From: Halobacteriovorax vibrionivorans
GTDB lineage: Bacteria > Bdellovibrionota > Bacteriovoracia > Bacteriovoracales > Bacteriovoracaceae
DNA length: 64,000 nucleotides
Assembly (NCBI RefSeq): GCF_003346865.1
Contig: NZ_QDKL01000001.1
Location: forward strand, 186,001-250,000
Direction of reading: 5' to 3'
In this document: positions 51,740-59,826 of the stretch, in pieces
How positions within the stretch are numbered: the stretch's first letter is position 1
Layout: each line of letters begins with the position of its first letter
Notes under the pieces: model-generated
Seen by the model: the letters and a program-made list of their open reading frames with translations, nothing else
Databases searched by the model: none
Told to the model about the DNA's origin: nothing
Program-made: the position numbers and the translations under genes

Positions 51740-52537
51740 ATGAGAGAAATGACTACAAATGATATCAACAACTTAAAAGATACAACGACCCTTGATCTAA
51801 AAGGACAAGTTGCACTCGATATCACGACACATCTCAAACAATTTCGTGATGAATCAATAGGTCTAAGAAAACTATCAGAGAAATCTGGAATCCATCAAAG
51901 AACATTAAAACGATTATTGGCCCAAGAAAACCGACCTGGTTATCAAACACTAGTAAGACTTTATAGCTGTCTAGCTGAAAGTCCTAATGGCGGCCTTATG
52001 TTAAAGAATATTCCAGAAAGAGTTGCAAAGGAAATTGAAAAAAGATCTCCTATATCAACAAAGGGTAATCTTCAATATAGCGAAGAAGCAAATCAAGAAA
52101 TGCTCTATGATAAAGTTTTTGCAGAGATTTACTGTCTTGCCTCAATGTCACCAATTACAAGCGAATATATTCAATATCGCTATGGTATGAGCGGCGTTGA
52201 AACAGCAGATAAAATGCTAGACCTTGGAGTTTTAAAACTTACAAAAAAGAATACATACACAATTGGTGATAAACAGATAGAGTTTTCTCCTAAACTTGTA
52301 AAAAGGCTTGGTTTAAACTTAGTTGAAAAATATTCGAAAACAGAAGATGTTGATCTTGCTGAAAAAAACCTAATCGCATTTTATGCAGAAGGCTTAAGTC
52401 CCGAAGGTTATCGAAAGTGGCTAAAAATTGACCAAGAAGCTTTTTATAAAAAAATTAATGTGACTAAGGAAGAAGGAATGCTTGGTGAAATCAAGACATT
52501 CACTTTTATGGCCACAGACACAATGAGAAAGGATTAA
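51740..52537 (+). CDS. HTH regulator-like protein R2 (cassette 2)
   Basis: This 265-residue paralogue of R1 shares the helix-turn-helix (KLSEKSGIHQRTLKRLLAQE near residue 45, then RPGYQTLVRLY), the central FAEIYCLASMSPITSEYIQYRYGMSGVE region and the C-terminal strand TFTFMATDTM. It lacks a signal peptide or membrane helix. The start at 51740 (ATG) has GAAG upstream. B2 begins one base after the stop, exactly as B1 does after R1. Confidence 0.75.
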   Translation: MREMTTNDINNLKDTTTLDLKGQVALDITTHLKQFRDESIGLRKLSEKSGIHQRTLKRLLAQENRPGYQTLVRLYSCLAESPNGGLMLKNIPERVAKEIEKRSPISTKGNLQYSEEANQEMLYDKVFAEIYCLASMSPITSEYIQYRYGMSGVETADKMLDLGVLKLTKKNTYTIGDKQIEFSPKLVKRLGLNLVEKYSKTEDVDLAEKNLIAFYAEGLSPEGYRKWLKIDQEAFYKKINVTKEEGMLGEIKTFTFMATDTMRKD

Positions 52538-52538
52538 A

Positions 52539-53123
52539 ATGAAGAATCTAGTATTTATAATATTAATTGGACTTAGCCTAAATACCGTCGCAGGAACTGG
52601 CGGAATTAATGGATTCCTAGAACTTAAAAATGACCGCATTGACGCAGGAACTGGCGGTGTAGTTGGTGGAGTTGACGATCTCGATGAACTAAAAGATAAG
52701 AACTGGAATATCATTAGAGATCGTGTAAGAAATGACTATAACCTTGATCTTCAAGGTGATATTGCCTTTGTTGGTAAAATAGTATCGGTATTTAACGTTT
52801 GTATTGAAAACGACAAACTAAGATCAATTAAGAAAATGCCTGTATACAAAAGAGTATGGCTTGGTGGAAGTAGAGAAAATGATCGATTTAAAGATGTTTT
52901 AGCTGGATCAAAATACTATTCATATCCGATTGAGTCTGAAAGTGAAGAAAGAAGGTGTTATGGCCGTAAAGATAATCGCTGTAAAGTTATAAAGAAAGTA
53001 CGTAGACAAAGCCTAAGTCCAAGTATTACTTTAAGAAAAGATATTACGCGAAATAATAGAAACGGTGATAGAAAATACGTCGAAATCTTCACTAAAAAAT
53101 ACGACATCCCATATTGTAATTAG
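52539..53123 (+). CDS. secreted four-cysteine protein B2 (cassette 2)
   Basis: This 194-residue protein has a signal peptide and then two Gly-rich stretches (GTGGING, GTGGVVGGVDD). The C-terminal half, RRCYGRKDNRCKV and YVEIFTKKYDIPYCN, matches A2 of the same cassette; the cysteine positions are those of A1, B1 and A2. AAAGGATTAAA inside the R2 end serves as ribosome-binding site. The gene ends at a hairpin that lies partly inside the convergent coding region. Confidence 0.78.
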   Translation: MKNLVFIILIGLSLNTVAGTGGINGFLELKNDRIDAGTGGVVGGVDDLDELKDKNWNIIRDRVRNDYNLDLQGDIAFVGKIVSVFNVCIENDKLRSIKKMPVYKRVWLGGSRENDRFKDVLAGSKYYSYPIESESEERRCYGRKDNRCKVIKKVRRQSLSPSITLRKDITRNNRNGDRKYVEIFTKKYDIPYCN

Positions 53124-53133
53124 AAAAATTAAT

Positions 53134-53167
53134 CCTAGGCGCTTATATACTAACGCCTAGGTTTTTT
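53134..53167 (+). terminator. terminator of cassette 2
   Basis: The stem CCTAGGCG / CGCCTAGG with a 12-base loop is followed by six T. The right arm lies inside the last codons of the convergent coiled-coil gene, whose stop codon sits in the loop. Confidence 0.8.
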
Positions 53168-56100
53168 CTATTATCAACAACTACTAAACGAATTGAGTTA
53201 TCACTAATCTTAAAACGGATGCCATCTGTAAACTTCCCTTTTATATTATCTTTAAGAAGTTCTTTAGTAAGCTCTTCATCACATCTTAGGTTTCCAGTTA
53301 CTGTAACTGAAAGATCCCCAGATTGAATTAGAGTGATTTTAACAAATTCAATTCGAGAAAATACAAATGGTAAAGATTCGATATAAGAGATTAAACCTTT
53401 TTGATATTTGGCCGTCTTGATTCTATCAACAGCACTCTCATTGATATATAGACTTGCATCAAATTCTATTTTTGAAAGAGCTATCTCTAAATCACTTTGA
53501 ACTTCTTCAATCTTTATTTGTTTTTGAGTATTTTCCACCTCTGCCATAATAGGAGCGGCTTGCTCTTTAACAGATTTGATCTCAAAGCGACTTTGAGCTC
53601 TCTGGGCCTTTAAACTTCTGGCCTGACCTCTTAACATCTCTAGAGAGTTTACGATTGTCTTTGTCTTATTTTTTTCTTCTTGGAATTCGTCATTAATTAA
53701 AGAACATTCCTTTCTTAATTCATTAATTTCAATAGAAACACCTTCTAGAAGTTGACGTGTTGCTTTGTTTTCTTCTCTTTGTTTATTAAGACGTCCTAAA
53801 AGCTCATCTCTTTGAATGAGAAGCTCACCTTTTTGTCTTGTGGCCTTATCAATTCCCTCTTCTAATGTTTCCTTATTTAGAAGAACAAGATTCAATTCAT
53901 CTTCAGTCTTTTGAGAAGCGGCCAATGCTTCATTAAGCTTTTTCTTCTTTTGCTTAAACTCTTTCTCGACTATTTTCTTTTCGTCTAATTCAACATTTAA
54001 AAGCTCAAGCTTTTCTTGATGCTTATTTTCAACTTCACTTAATTCAATACTGCTTTTTTCAATTTCTGTATTAAGTTTTACGATTTCTTTTTTTGCTTCT
54101 CTAGTATCAACAGCAAGTTTTTTGATTTCTTGATTAAGTTGTACCTTTCTCGTAAGGTTTGACTCTAATTGATTTTCGGCTTCCTCGATTTCTGCTTCGA
54201 TTGTCGCCATTGCAGCTCTAATATTGTAACAATCATTTTCAATCTTAGTTAATTCTTCATTACTAATAACTTGTTGATTGTTTAAGTCTTTATGCTTTGC
54301 AAGAAGCGTATCTCTTTTTAAAGTAAATTCTTGTAAATTACTTTCTTGATTTCTTTTTACACTATCAAGTTCATCTAGCTTTTGTTCTGTTGAGTTAATC
54401 ATCTTTTCAATAACTTCAACTTCTGTTTTTAAAACCTGCTCTTTACTTCTCTTGTCCTCAACTTCTACTTCCAGCAGCTTCAGTTGCCCATCAAGATTTC
54501 TCTTATGTGTCAGATGTCTCTCATATGTATCGCTTTCTCTTTGGATTGCTACATCTAATTTAGAAATTTCTGTTTCTATAGATTCTTTTGCTTTCGATTT
54601 TTTATTCTTTATTCTCTCAACTCGCTTTGTATTGGACTTAAGCGATGATAGAGTATTTTCTTTACGTGAAAGTACATCTTTTAAATCGACTACTTTATTC
54701 TCTAGTTGCGAGATAATCTCGATATTTTCACTCGTTACTTCTTTATTATTGCTAATCTCTTCTTCTACTTGAGAGATTTTTCTTTCAAAATGAGCAACTT
54801 TCTCTTCAACACCTTCCAATTGTTGTACTGTTTGATCTAACTTAGTACACAATTCATCTGCAATTCTATTAAGTTTTGTATTTTCTTGGGCCAATTCTTC
54901 AATCTCTTGCCCCTTAGTTTCAATTCGCCCTTCACCGATCTCAATACGTCCCTTTAAACTTCCAATTTGTAAAAGGATTTCATTATTTGATTTAGTGATT
55001 TTCTCTTCATCTGCTAGAAGAATATTCATTAAATTATCTTGTTCTTGAATTTCTTCATTAAGAACATCTCTATTTCTCTTAGACTTTTCAACTTTAAGAT
55101 TTAGAAGATCGATACTTTTTTCTAATTTAAGAGCTGTTTGAGAAAGACTCTCTTTTTCAGATAACAAACGACGTTTTTCGACATCAAGATCAAAAATTTC
55201 TTGTCTCAATTCTACTTCACGGCCTTTCTCTTCGTTAATCTCTAGTCTTAAATTCTTAATCTCATTAGATTCGTCTTGTATCTTTCTTTCGAGAGCTTCA
55301 ATTTGTTTTTCACGATTTAAACAATTTGCAGTAGCCTGATTCTTCTTTGTTTCAAGCTCTTTAAGCGAAATTGTTAATCTTTCACTTTCACTATTTAGAG
55401 CACGAATTCTTTTTTCACTGTCAATACTTTCTGCAAGAATTAATTCATATTCTCTCTTTGTTTTCTTATAAGTTCGATCTAGCTCATCAAGTTCTAAGAG
55501 AGAGCTTCCCTCTCTTTCCCTTAATGATGTAATCTTTGTTTCTAACTCTTTTTGCTGAACTAGGTTTTCTTCAATTAATTTCTTGAAGCGTCCTGATTCT
55601 GACTTTAGCAGTTCCAAGTCAGACTCTAGCTCAAGCTTCTTTTTTTCTTGTGAATCTAGGTGGTAATTTAACTCTTTAAGTTGTGATTTCTCACTTTCTT
55701 CTTGAGTTTTAAGCTGTGAAGCCTCTGATTCGAGTCGATTAATTCGAGCTTTAATCTTGAGTATGCTCTGCTTAACAGTTTCTTGCTTTGAATTAACATC
55801 TTGCAACTCACTTACTTGATGAGCAAGTTTCTTCTCAAGTTCATTTTTGTGCTCATACGACGCCTCTAGGTCGTACTTCATTCTTTCATAAAGAGTTGCC
55901 TCTTCATTTTTCTTGGCCTTAACTTTCTGGCTCTTCTCGATTAATGAAGATATTTCACTATCAAGTTTAATTCTTTCAGTATTTAATAATTCAATTTGAT
56001 CTTCTACTTTTTGAATTTCGATATTATCGCTTTCTATTTGTGAAAGTATTTTCTTAATTCGTTTCTTAGTATCCTTAATCTGGTTGCTTACACCTTCTTT

Positions 56101-56604
56101 CACTTCTGCATTACAAATTTTATTGCCACTAAGAACGTCTAGCTTACTCTTTAAAGTACCCTCTTCACCTTTTAATGTTGCAAGTTCAAGCTTGATCTTA
56201 TTAATACTTTCTAATTTATCACCATGTGTTTTCGAAAGGCCTGTTACCTCTTCCTTTAAACTCGTAATACTTTTTATAACAAGCTGCTTTTGATCGATTA
56301 ATTCTTTTAGTGATGACTCTTGAGACTTATTTAGAGATTTTATCTTATCTATTCTTTGTTCAAGAATTTCTTTATCCGCTATCTCATCTGTTAGATCAGA
56401 CTGTAGTCGACGTAAATTATTTTCTGTTTTTTGAAGCTTTATACGCTGTACTTCAATATCTCTTTTTAGTGAATTATTTTCACTAATTGCTTCCTCAAGT
56501 AATCGTTGATCTTCAACAATTTTCTCAGCTGCCTGAGCAGTCATTGCTTTGATTTCTTCAGGGTTTTCTTTTACTTTTTTATTCTTTAAATTAAATAGAT
56601 TCAT
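53143..56604 (-). CDS. giant coiled-coil protein (not an SMC ATPase)
   Basis: This 1153-residue protein is almost entirely Glu/Lys/Leu-rich coiled coil from about residue 20 to 1030, with frequent heptads (LEEKVAHFERKISQVEEEISN and many others). It ends in a compact C-terminal domain of about 110 residues (SDLEIALSKIEFDASLYIN, VTVTGNLRCDEEL). No Walker A, signature motif or hinge is found, so it is not an SMC/Rad50 protein. There is no signal peptide. A cytoskeletal or scaffold role like other long coiled-coil proteins of Bdellovibrio-type cells is plausible, but unproven. It is convergent to cassette 2. Confidence 0.8.
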   Translation of the reverse strand: MNLFNLKNKKVKENPEEIKAMTAQAAEKIVEDQRLLEEAISENNSLKRDIEVQRIKLQKTENNLRRLQSDLTDEIADKEILEQRIDKIKSLNKSQESSLKELIDQKQLVIKSITSLKEEVTGLSKTHGDKLESINKIKLELATLKGEEGTLKSKLDVLSGNKICNAEVKEGVSNQIKDTKKRIKKILSQIESDNIEIQKVEDQIELLNTERIKLDSEISSLIEKSQKVKAKKNEEATLYERMKYDLEASYEHKNELEKKLAHQVSELQDVNSKQETVKQSILKIKARINRLESEASQLKTQEESEKSQLKELNYHLDSQEKKKLELESDLELLKSESGRFKKLIEENLVQQKELETKITSLREREGSSLLELDELDRTYKKTKREYELILAESIDSEKRIRALNSESERLTISLKELETKKNQATANCLNREKQIEALERKIQDESNEIKNLRLEINEEKGREVELRQEIFDLDVEKRRLLSEKESLSQTALKLEKSIDLLNLKVEKSKRNRDVLNEEIQEQDNLMNILLADEEKITKSNNEILLQIGSLKGRIEIGEGRIETKGQEIEELAQENTKLNRIADELCTKLDQTVQQLEGVEEKVAHFERKISQVEEEISNNKEVTSENIEIISQLENKVVDLKDVLSRKENTLSSLKSNTKRVERIKNKKSKAKESIETEISKLDVAIQRESDTYERHLTHKRNLDGQLKLLEVEVEDKRSKEQVLKTEVEVIEKMINSTEQKLDELDSVKRNQESNLQEFTLKRDTLLAKHKDLNNQQVISNEELTKIENDCYNIRAAMATIEAEIEEAENQLESNLTRKVQLNQEIKKLAVDTREAKKEIVKLNTEIEKSSIELSEVENKHQEKLELLNVELDEKKIVEKEFKQKKKKLNEALAASQKTEDELNLVLLNKETLEEGIDKATRQKGELLIQRDELLGRLNKQREENKATRQLLEGVSIEINELRKECSLINDEFQEEKNKTKTIVNSLEMLRGQARSLKAQRAQSRFEIKSVKEQAAPIMAEVENTQKQIKIEEVQSDLEIALSKIEFDASLYINESAVDRIKTAKYQKGLISYIESLPFVFSRIEFVKITLIQSGDLSVTVTGNLRCDEELTKELLKDNIKGKFTDGIRFKISDNSIRLVVVDNRKNLGVSI

Positions 56605-56800
56605 AGGGTCCTCACTGCCCTATATTTTCTCACTAAATTGTCTTTAAATAAGCATGTGGCAAGATTTGCATTGGCGCGGTGCTAAGTCATTTATCACCAA
56701 TTTTTTTAATCATATATTCAATAGTTTTGTGTCACAACCTGAGCTTTTTAGTCTATCTTTAACTCTTGTCTTCCCCTCTTTCTAAGTGCATATTAATAAG

Positions 56801-57592
56801 ATGATTTTTCTCTTATATTTGGCCGTTGGCGCTTTTGTTGGAACACTTTCAGGTTTATTTGGAATCGGTGGCGGTGTAATTATTGTCCCAACTCTCTTAC
56901 TCATTTTTAAAGAACAAGGATTTTCATCAGATATTACGATGTTTATGGCCCTTGGTACTTCTCTAGCAACAATTGTTGTAACAGCAGCTTCTTCAACACT
57001 AAGACATTATAATATGGGTAACCTAATCGTTGAGGTTTCTAAGAAGCTTATCCCACCTATTTTAGTCGGTATTTGTGTCGGTGCATATTTAGTAAATCAG
57101 GTAAAAGCTTCAACTCTTGAGGCTTTGTTTATCACTTATCTTTATTTAGTTTCATTAAAAATGATTTTGTACAAAGTAAAAGTTGATGAACCAAAAGAGA
57201 CATCTAAATTTCTCTATGGAATAACTGGATTTATCATTGGCCTTAAATCATCAATTCTTGGGATTGGGGGTGGAACAATTAGTGTCCCTTTTTTAACATG
57301 GCGTGGTTATCCTATGAAAAATGCTGTAGGAACATCCGCATCAATTGGTATTCCAATCGCGCTCACTGGTAGCGCATTTTACATCTATAACGGTTTTGAT
57401 AAGCTAACTCCAGAATACTCTCTTGGTTATGTCTACTTACCAGCATTTTTTGGAATTTCAATTGCAAGCTTCTTTTTCACAAAGCTTGGAGCAAAGATTT
57501 CAAGTGTGGCCAATCAAGTGCTTATGAAAAAGATTTTTGCTATTATGCTTATCCTAATAGCGATAAAGAAGACGACTAGTTTTATCTCTTAA
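56801..57592 (+). CDS. TauE/SafE-family membrane permease
   Basis: This 263-residue protein has about eight membrane helices in two related halves, each starting with the family's glycine motif (GLFGIGGGVIIVPTLL near residue 18 and SILGIGGGTISVPFL near 155). TauE/SafE permeases move sulfite, sulfoacetate or other sulfur anions; the substrate here is unknown. I chose the ATG at 56801; a GTG at 56786 would add five residues and neither has a clear ribosome-binding site. The stop shares a TTAA with the convergent regulator gene. Confidence 0.88.
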   Translation: MIFLLYLAVGAFVGTLSGLFGIGGGVIIVPTLLLIFKEQGFSSDITMFMALGTSLATIVVTAASSTLRHYNMGNLIVEVSKKLIPPILVGICVGAYLVNQVKASTLEALFITYLYLVSLKMILYKVKVDEPKETSKFLYGITGFIIGLKSSILGIGGGTISVPFLTWRGYPMKNAVGTSASIGIPIALTGSAFYIYNGFDKLTPEYSLGYVYLPAFFGISIASFFFTKLGAKISSVANQVLMKKIFAIMLILIAIKKTTSFIS

Positions 57593-58050
57593 ACGTTTAG
57601 GCTCTTATCAATTACTTGTTTTAAGCTAATGAAAGACTCTGTCGATTGAATCTCTTTAATCATCTGAATCTTTCCAATAAGAAATTCATGAAAGTGATTT
57701 ATATCCTTAACCATGATTTTTACAATTAATGCATAATCACCTGTCGTATAATAGGCTTCAACGATTTCATCCATTTTCTCGAGCTTATCAATTACTTTGT
57801 GAATATCTCGTGCATTAACTAAGTGAAGGCCAAGAAGAACCACAACACCATGACCAAGCTTAGCATAATCAACCTTTATAGAGCTTCCTATGATAATGCC
57901 AGCTTCCTTAAGCTTTTCCACTCTTTGATGAATAGTACCACCTGAAACCCCTATTTTTCTGGCCATTTCAAGGAAGGGCATGCGGGCATCTTTTTCCAAA
58001 AGCTTAATTATCTTCTTATCAGTACTATCAATTTCGTATTTTTCGGCCAT
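57589..58050 (-). CDS. Lrp/AsnC-family transcriptional regulator
   Basis: This 153-residue regulator has an N-terminal helix-turn-helix (DKKIIKLLEKDARMPFLEMARKIGVSGGTIHQRVEKLKEAG) and a C-terminal RAM ligand-binding domain (VEAYYTTGDYALIVKIMVKD). The start is the ATG at 58050, preceded by GAGGGG. It is divergent from asnB, as AsnC is from asnA in E. coli, so asparagine is a likely ligand and asnB the likely target. That is inference from position. Confidence 0.9.
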   Translation of the reverse strand: MAEKYEIDSTDKKIIKLLEKDARMPFLEMARKIGVSGGTIHQRVEKLKEAGIIIGSSIKVDYAKLGHGVVVLLGLHLVNARDIHKVIDKLEKMDEIVEAYYTTGDYALIVKIMVKDINHFHEFLIGKIQMIKEIQSTESFISLKQVIDKSLNV

Positions 58051-58177
58051 TTTACCCCTCAAATATACTATATCCTCATTAGATTACTCTATTTATTAAA
58101 TAATTGATAGTTTTAGATGTTCATAATTGAGAAATTGATAAAAATTACCGATTATTAATAAAAATATGGAGGTTTTC

Positions 58178-59758
58178 ATGTGTGGATTTAGTGTTTTTAC
58201 CGGAATAGTTGATAAAGAAGAGTTTGAAGTTAAGTTCGATTTAATCGCACACCGCGGTCCAGATCAAAGAGCAATTCACTCTTTGAAAGATGGCCTAATG
58301 GGATTTCACCGACTTGCCATTATGGACCTGACAGATGCTGGTTCTCAGCCTTTTATCTCAAAAGCTAAAACACACCTTGTTTGTAATGGAGAAATTTATA
58401 ATCATCGTCTTTTAAAAACAGACTATATTGAACGCTATGACTTTCAGTCAGACTCTGATTGTGAAGTGATCATCCCTATTTTTGAAGAATATGGTATTGA
58501 GAAGTTACTTCTATCACTCGATGGTGAATTTGCTTTTGTTATCGAACAAGATGGTAAGTTCTTTGCAGGCCGAGACCCTATTGGTATCCGTCCCCTCTTT
58601 TATGGTTATGGTGTTGAGGACGGAAAGATTGCCTTTGCCTCTGAAGTAAAGGCCCTACAAGAACTATGTAGTGATATTAAACCATTTCCACCAGGTCACT
58701 ACTACGCTGATGGTAAATTTGTTTCATATTTTGATGTGAGAGAAATTAAAACAAGAAAAGAAGAAGATCTTGAAGCGGTTTATAAGGGAATCCATGATCA
58801 CCTTGTAGAAGGTGTTAAAAAACGTCTTGATGCAGATGCTCCAGTTGGTTTTCTACTCTCAGGTGGACTTGATTCATCACTAGTTTGCGCTATAGCTGCA
58901 AAGTTAAGTGATAAACCAATTAAAACATTTGCTGTGGGTATTGATACAAACCCAATTGATTTAAAATATGCGCGAATTGTTGCAGACTTTCTAGGAAGCG
59001 AGCATCATGAAATTATCTTTACAAAAGAAGAAGCGTTTGCCCATCTCTCAGAGCTAGTTCATAAGCTTGAAACATGGGATATCACAACGATTAGGGCCTC
59101 AATGGGTATGTCTCTGGTTTGTAAGTACATCCGTGAGAAAACTGATGTGAAGGTTGTCCTAACAGGCGAAGTTAGTGATGAGCTCTTTGGATATAAGTAT
59201 ACAGACTTTGCACCAAGTGCAATTGAATTTCAAAAAGAAGCACAAAAGCGTGTTCATGAATTATATCTCTATGATGTTCTAAGAGCTGATCGCTCGATTA
59301 GTTCTCATTCACTTGAAGCGCGAGTACCTTTTAGTGATAAGGCCTTTATTGAATATGTTATGGGTATTGCACCAGAGCAAAAGATGAATTGGTCTGGTGA
59401 GGGTAAATACCTTCTTAGAAAAGCTTTTGATCATAGTGAGTACTTACCGGATGAGATTCTTTGGCGTGAAAAAGCGGCATTCTCAGATGCTGTAGGACAC
59501 GATATGGTTGATTGGTTAAAGGCGCTTGCTGAAGATAAGTACAGCGATTCAGACGTTGCTCAGGCACGTGAGAAATATGAGCATGGTACACCTTTTACAA
59601 AAGAGTCGTTAATGTATCGAGAAATCTTTGAAACACATTTTCCAGATAAAGCACATTTAATTAAAGATTTTTGGATGCCAAATAAAGAATGGGAAAACTG
59701 TCAGGTAGATGATCCATCCGCACGAGTTTTACCAAACTACGGAGACTCAGGAAAATAA
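58178..59758 (+). CDS. asnB: asparagine synthetase B (glutamine-hydrolysing)
   Basis: This 526-residue enzyme makes asparagine from aspartate, glutamine and ATP. The start is fixed by MCGFSVFTG at 58178: after removal of the methionine, Cys becomes the catalytic nucleophile, and GGAGG lies six bases upstream. The N-terminal glutaminase has IAHRGPDQRA and NGEIYNH; the synthetase domain has the ATP motif LSGGLDSSLVCA near residue 228 and VVLTGEVSDELFGY near 330. It is divergent from an AsnC-type regulator. Confidence 0.95.
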   Translation: MCGFSVFTGIVDKEEFEVKFDLIAHRGPDQRAIHSLKDGLMGFHRLAIMDLTDAGSQPFISKAKTHLVCNGEIYNHRLLKTDYIERYDFQSDSDCEVIIPIFEEYGIEKLLLSLDGEFAFVIEQDGKFFAGRDPIGIRPLFYGYGVEDGKIAFASEVKALQELCSDIKPFPPGHYYADGKFVSYFDVREIKTRKEEDLEAVYKGIHDHLVEGVKKRLDADAPVGFLLSGGLDSSLVCAIAAKLSDKPIKTFAVGIDTNPIDLKYARIVADFLGSEHHEIIFTKEEAFAHLSELVHKLETWDITTIRASMGMSLVCKYIREKTDVKVVLTGEVSDELFGYKYTDFAPSAIEFQKEAQKRVHELYLYDVLRADRSISSHSLEARVPFSDKAFIEYVMGIAPEQKMNWSGEGKYLLRKAFDHSEYLPDEILWREKAAFSDAVGHDMVDWLKALAEDKYSDSDVAQAREKYEHGTPFTKESLMYREIFETHFPDKAHLIKDFWMPNKEWENCQVDDPSARVLPNYGDSGK

Positions 59759-59764
59759 CAATAA

Positions 59765-59794
59765 AAAAGCCTCGCTATAGCGAGGCCTTCTTTT
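59765..59794. terminator. bidirectional terminator between asnB and lon
   Basis: A perfect 18-base palindrome GCCTCGCTATAGCGAGGC is flanked by A-rich sequence on the left and CTTCTTTT on the right, giving T-runs on both strands for the convergent asnB and lon genes. Confidence 0.9.
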
Positions 59795-59826
59795 AACAAG
59801 TATTAATTTTTTAGGAGGATAATAGC

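Noticed and set aside
48904..53123. Toxin-antitoxin or contact-dependent inhibition system
   Set aside because: R is not a short antitoxin, A/B carry no toxin motif, and no large exoprotein is nearby; the order fits a regulated secreted pair better.
54452..54772. Open frame antisense to the coiled-coil gene
   Set aside because: It lies opposite a highly biased Glu/Lys coding region, which creates Ser/Leu-rich antisense frames, and has no ribosome-binding site.
53143..56604. SMC or Rad50-type ATPase
   Set aside because: No Walker A, Walker B, signature motif or hinge domain is visible in the 1153 residues.
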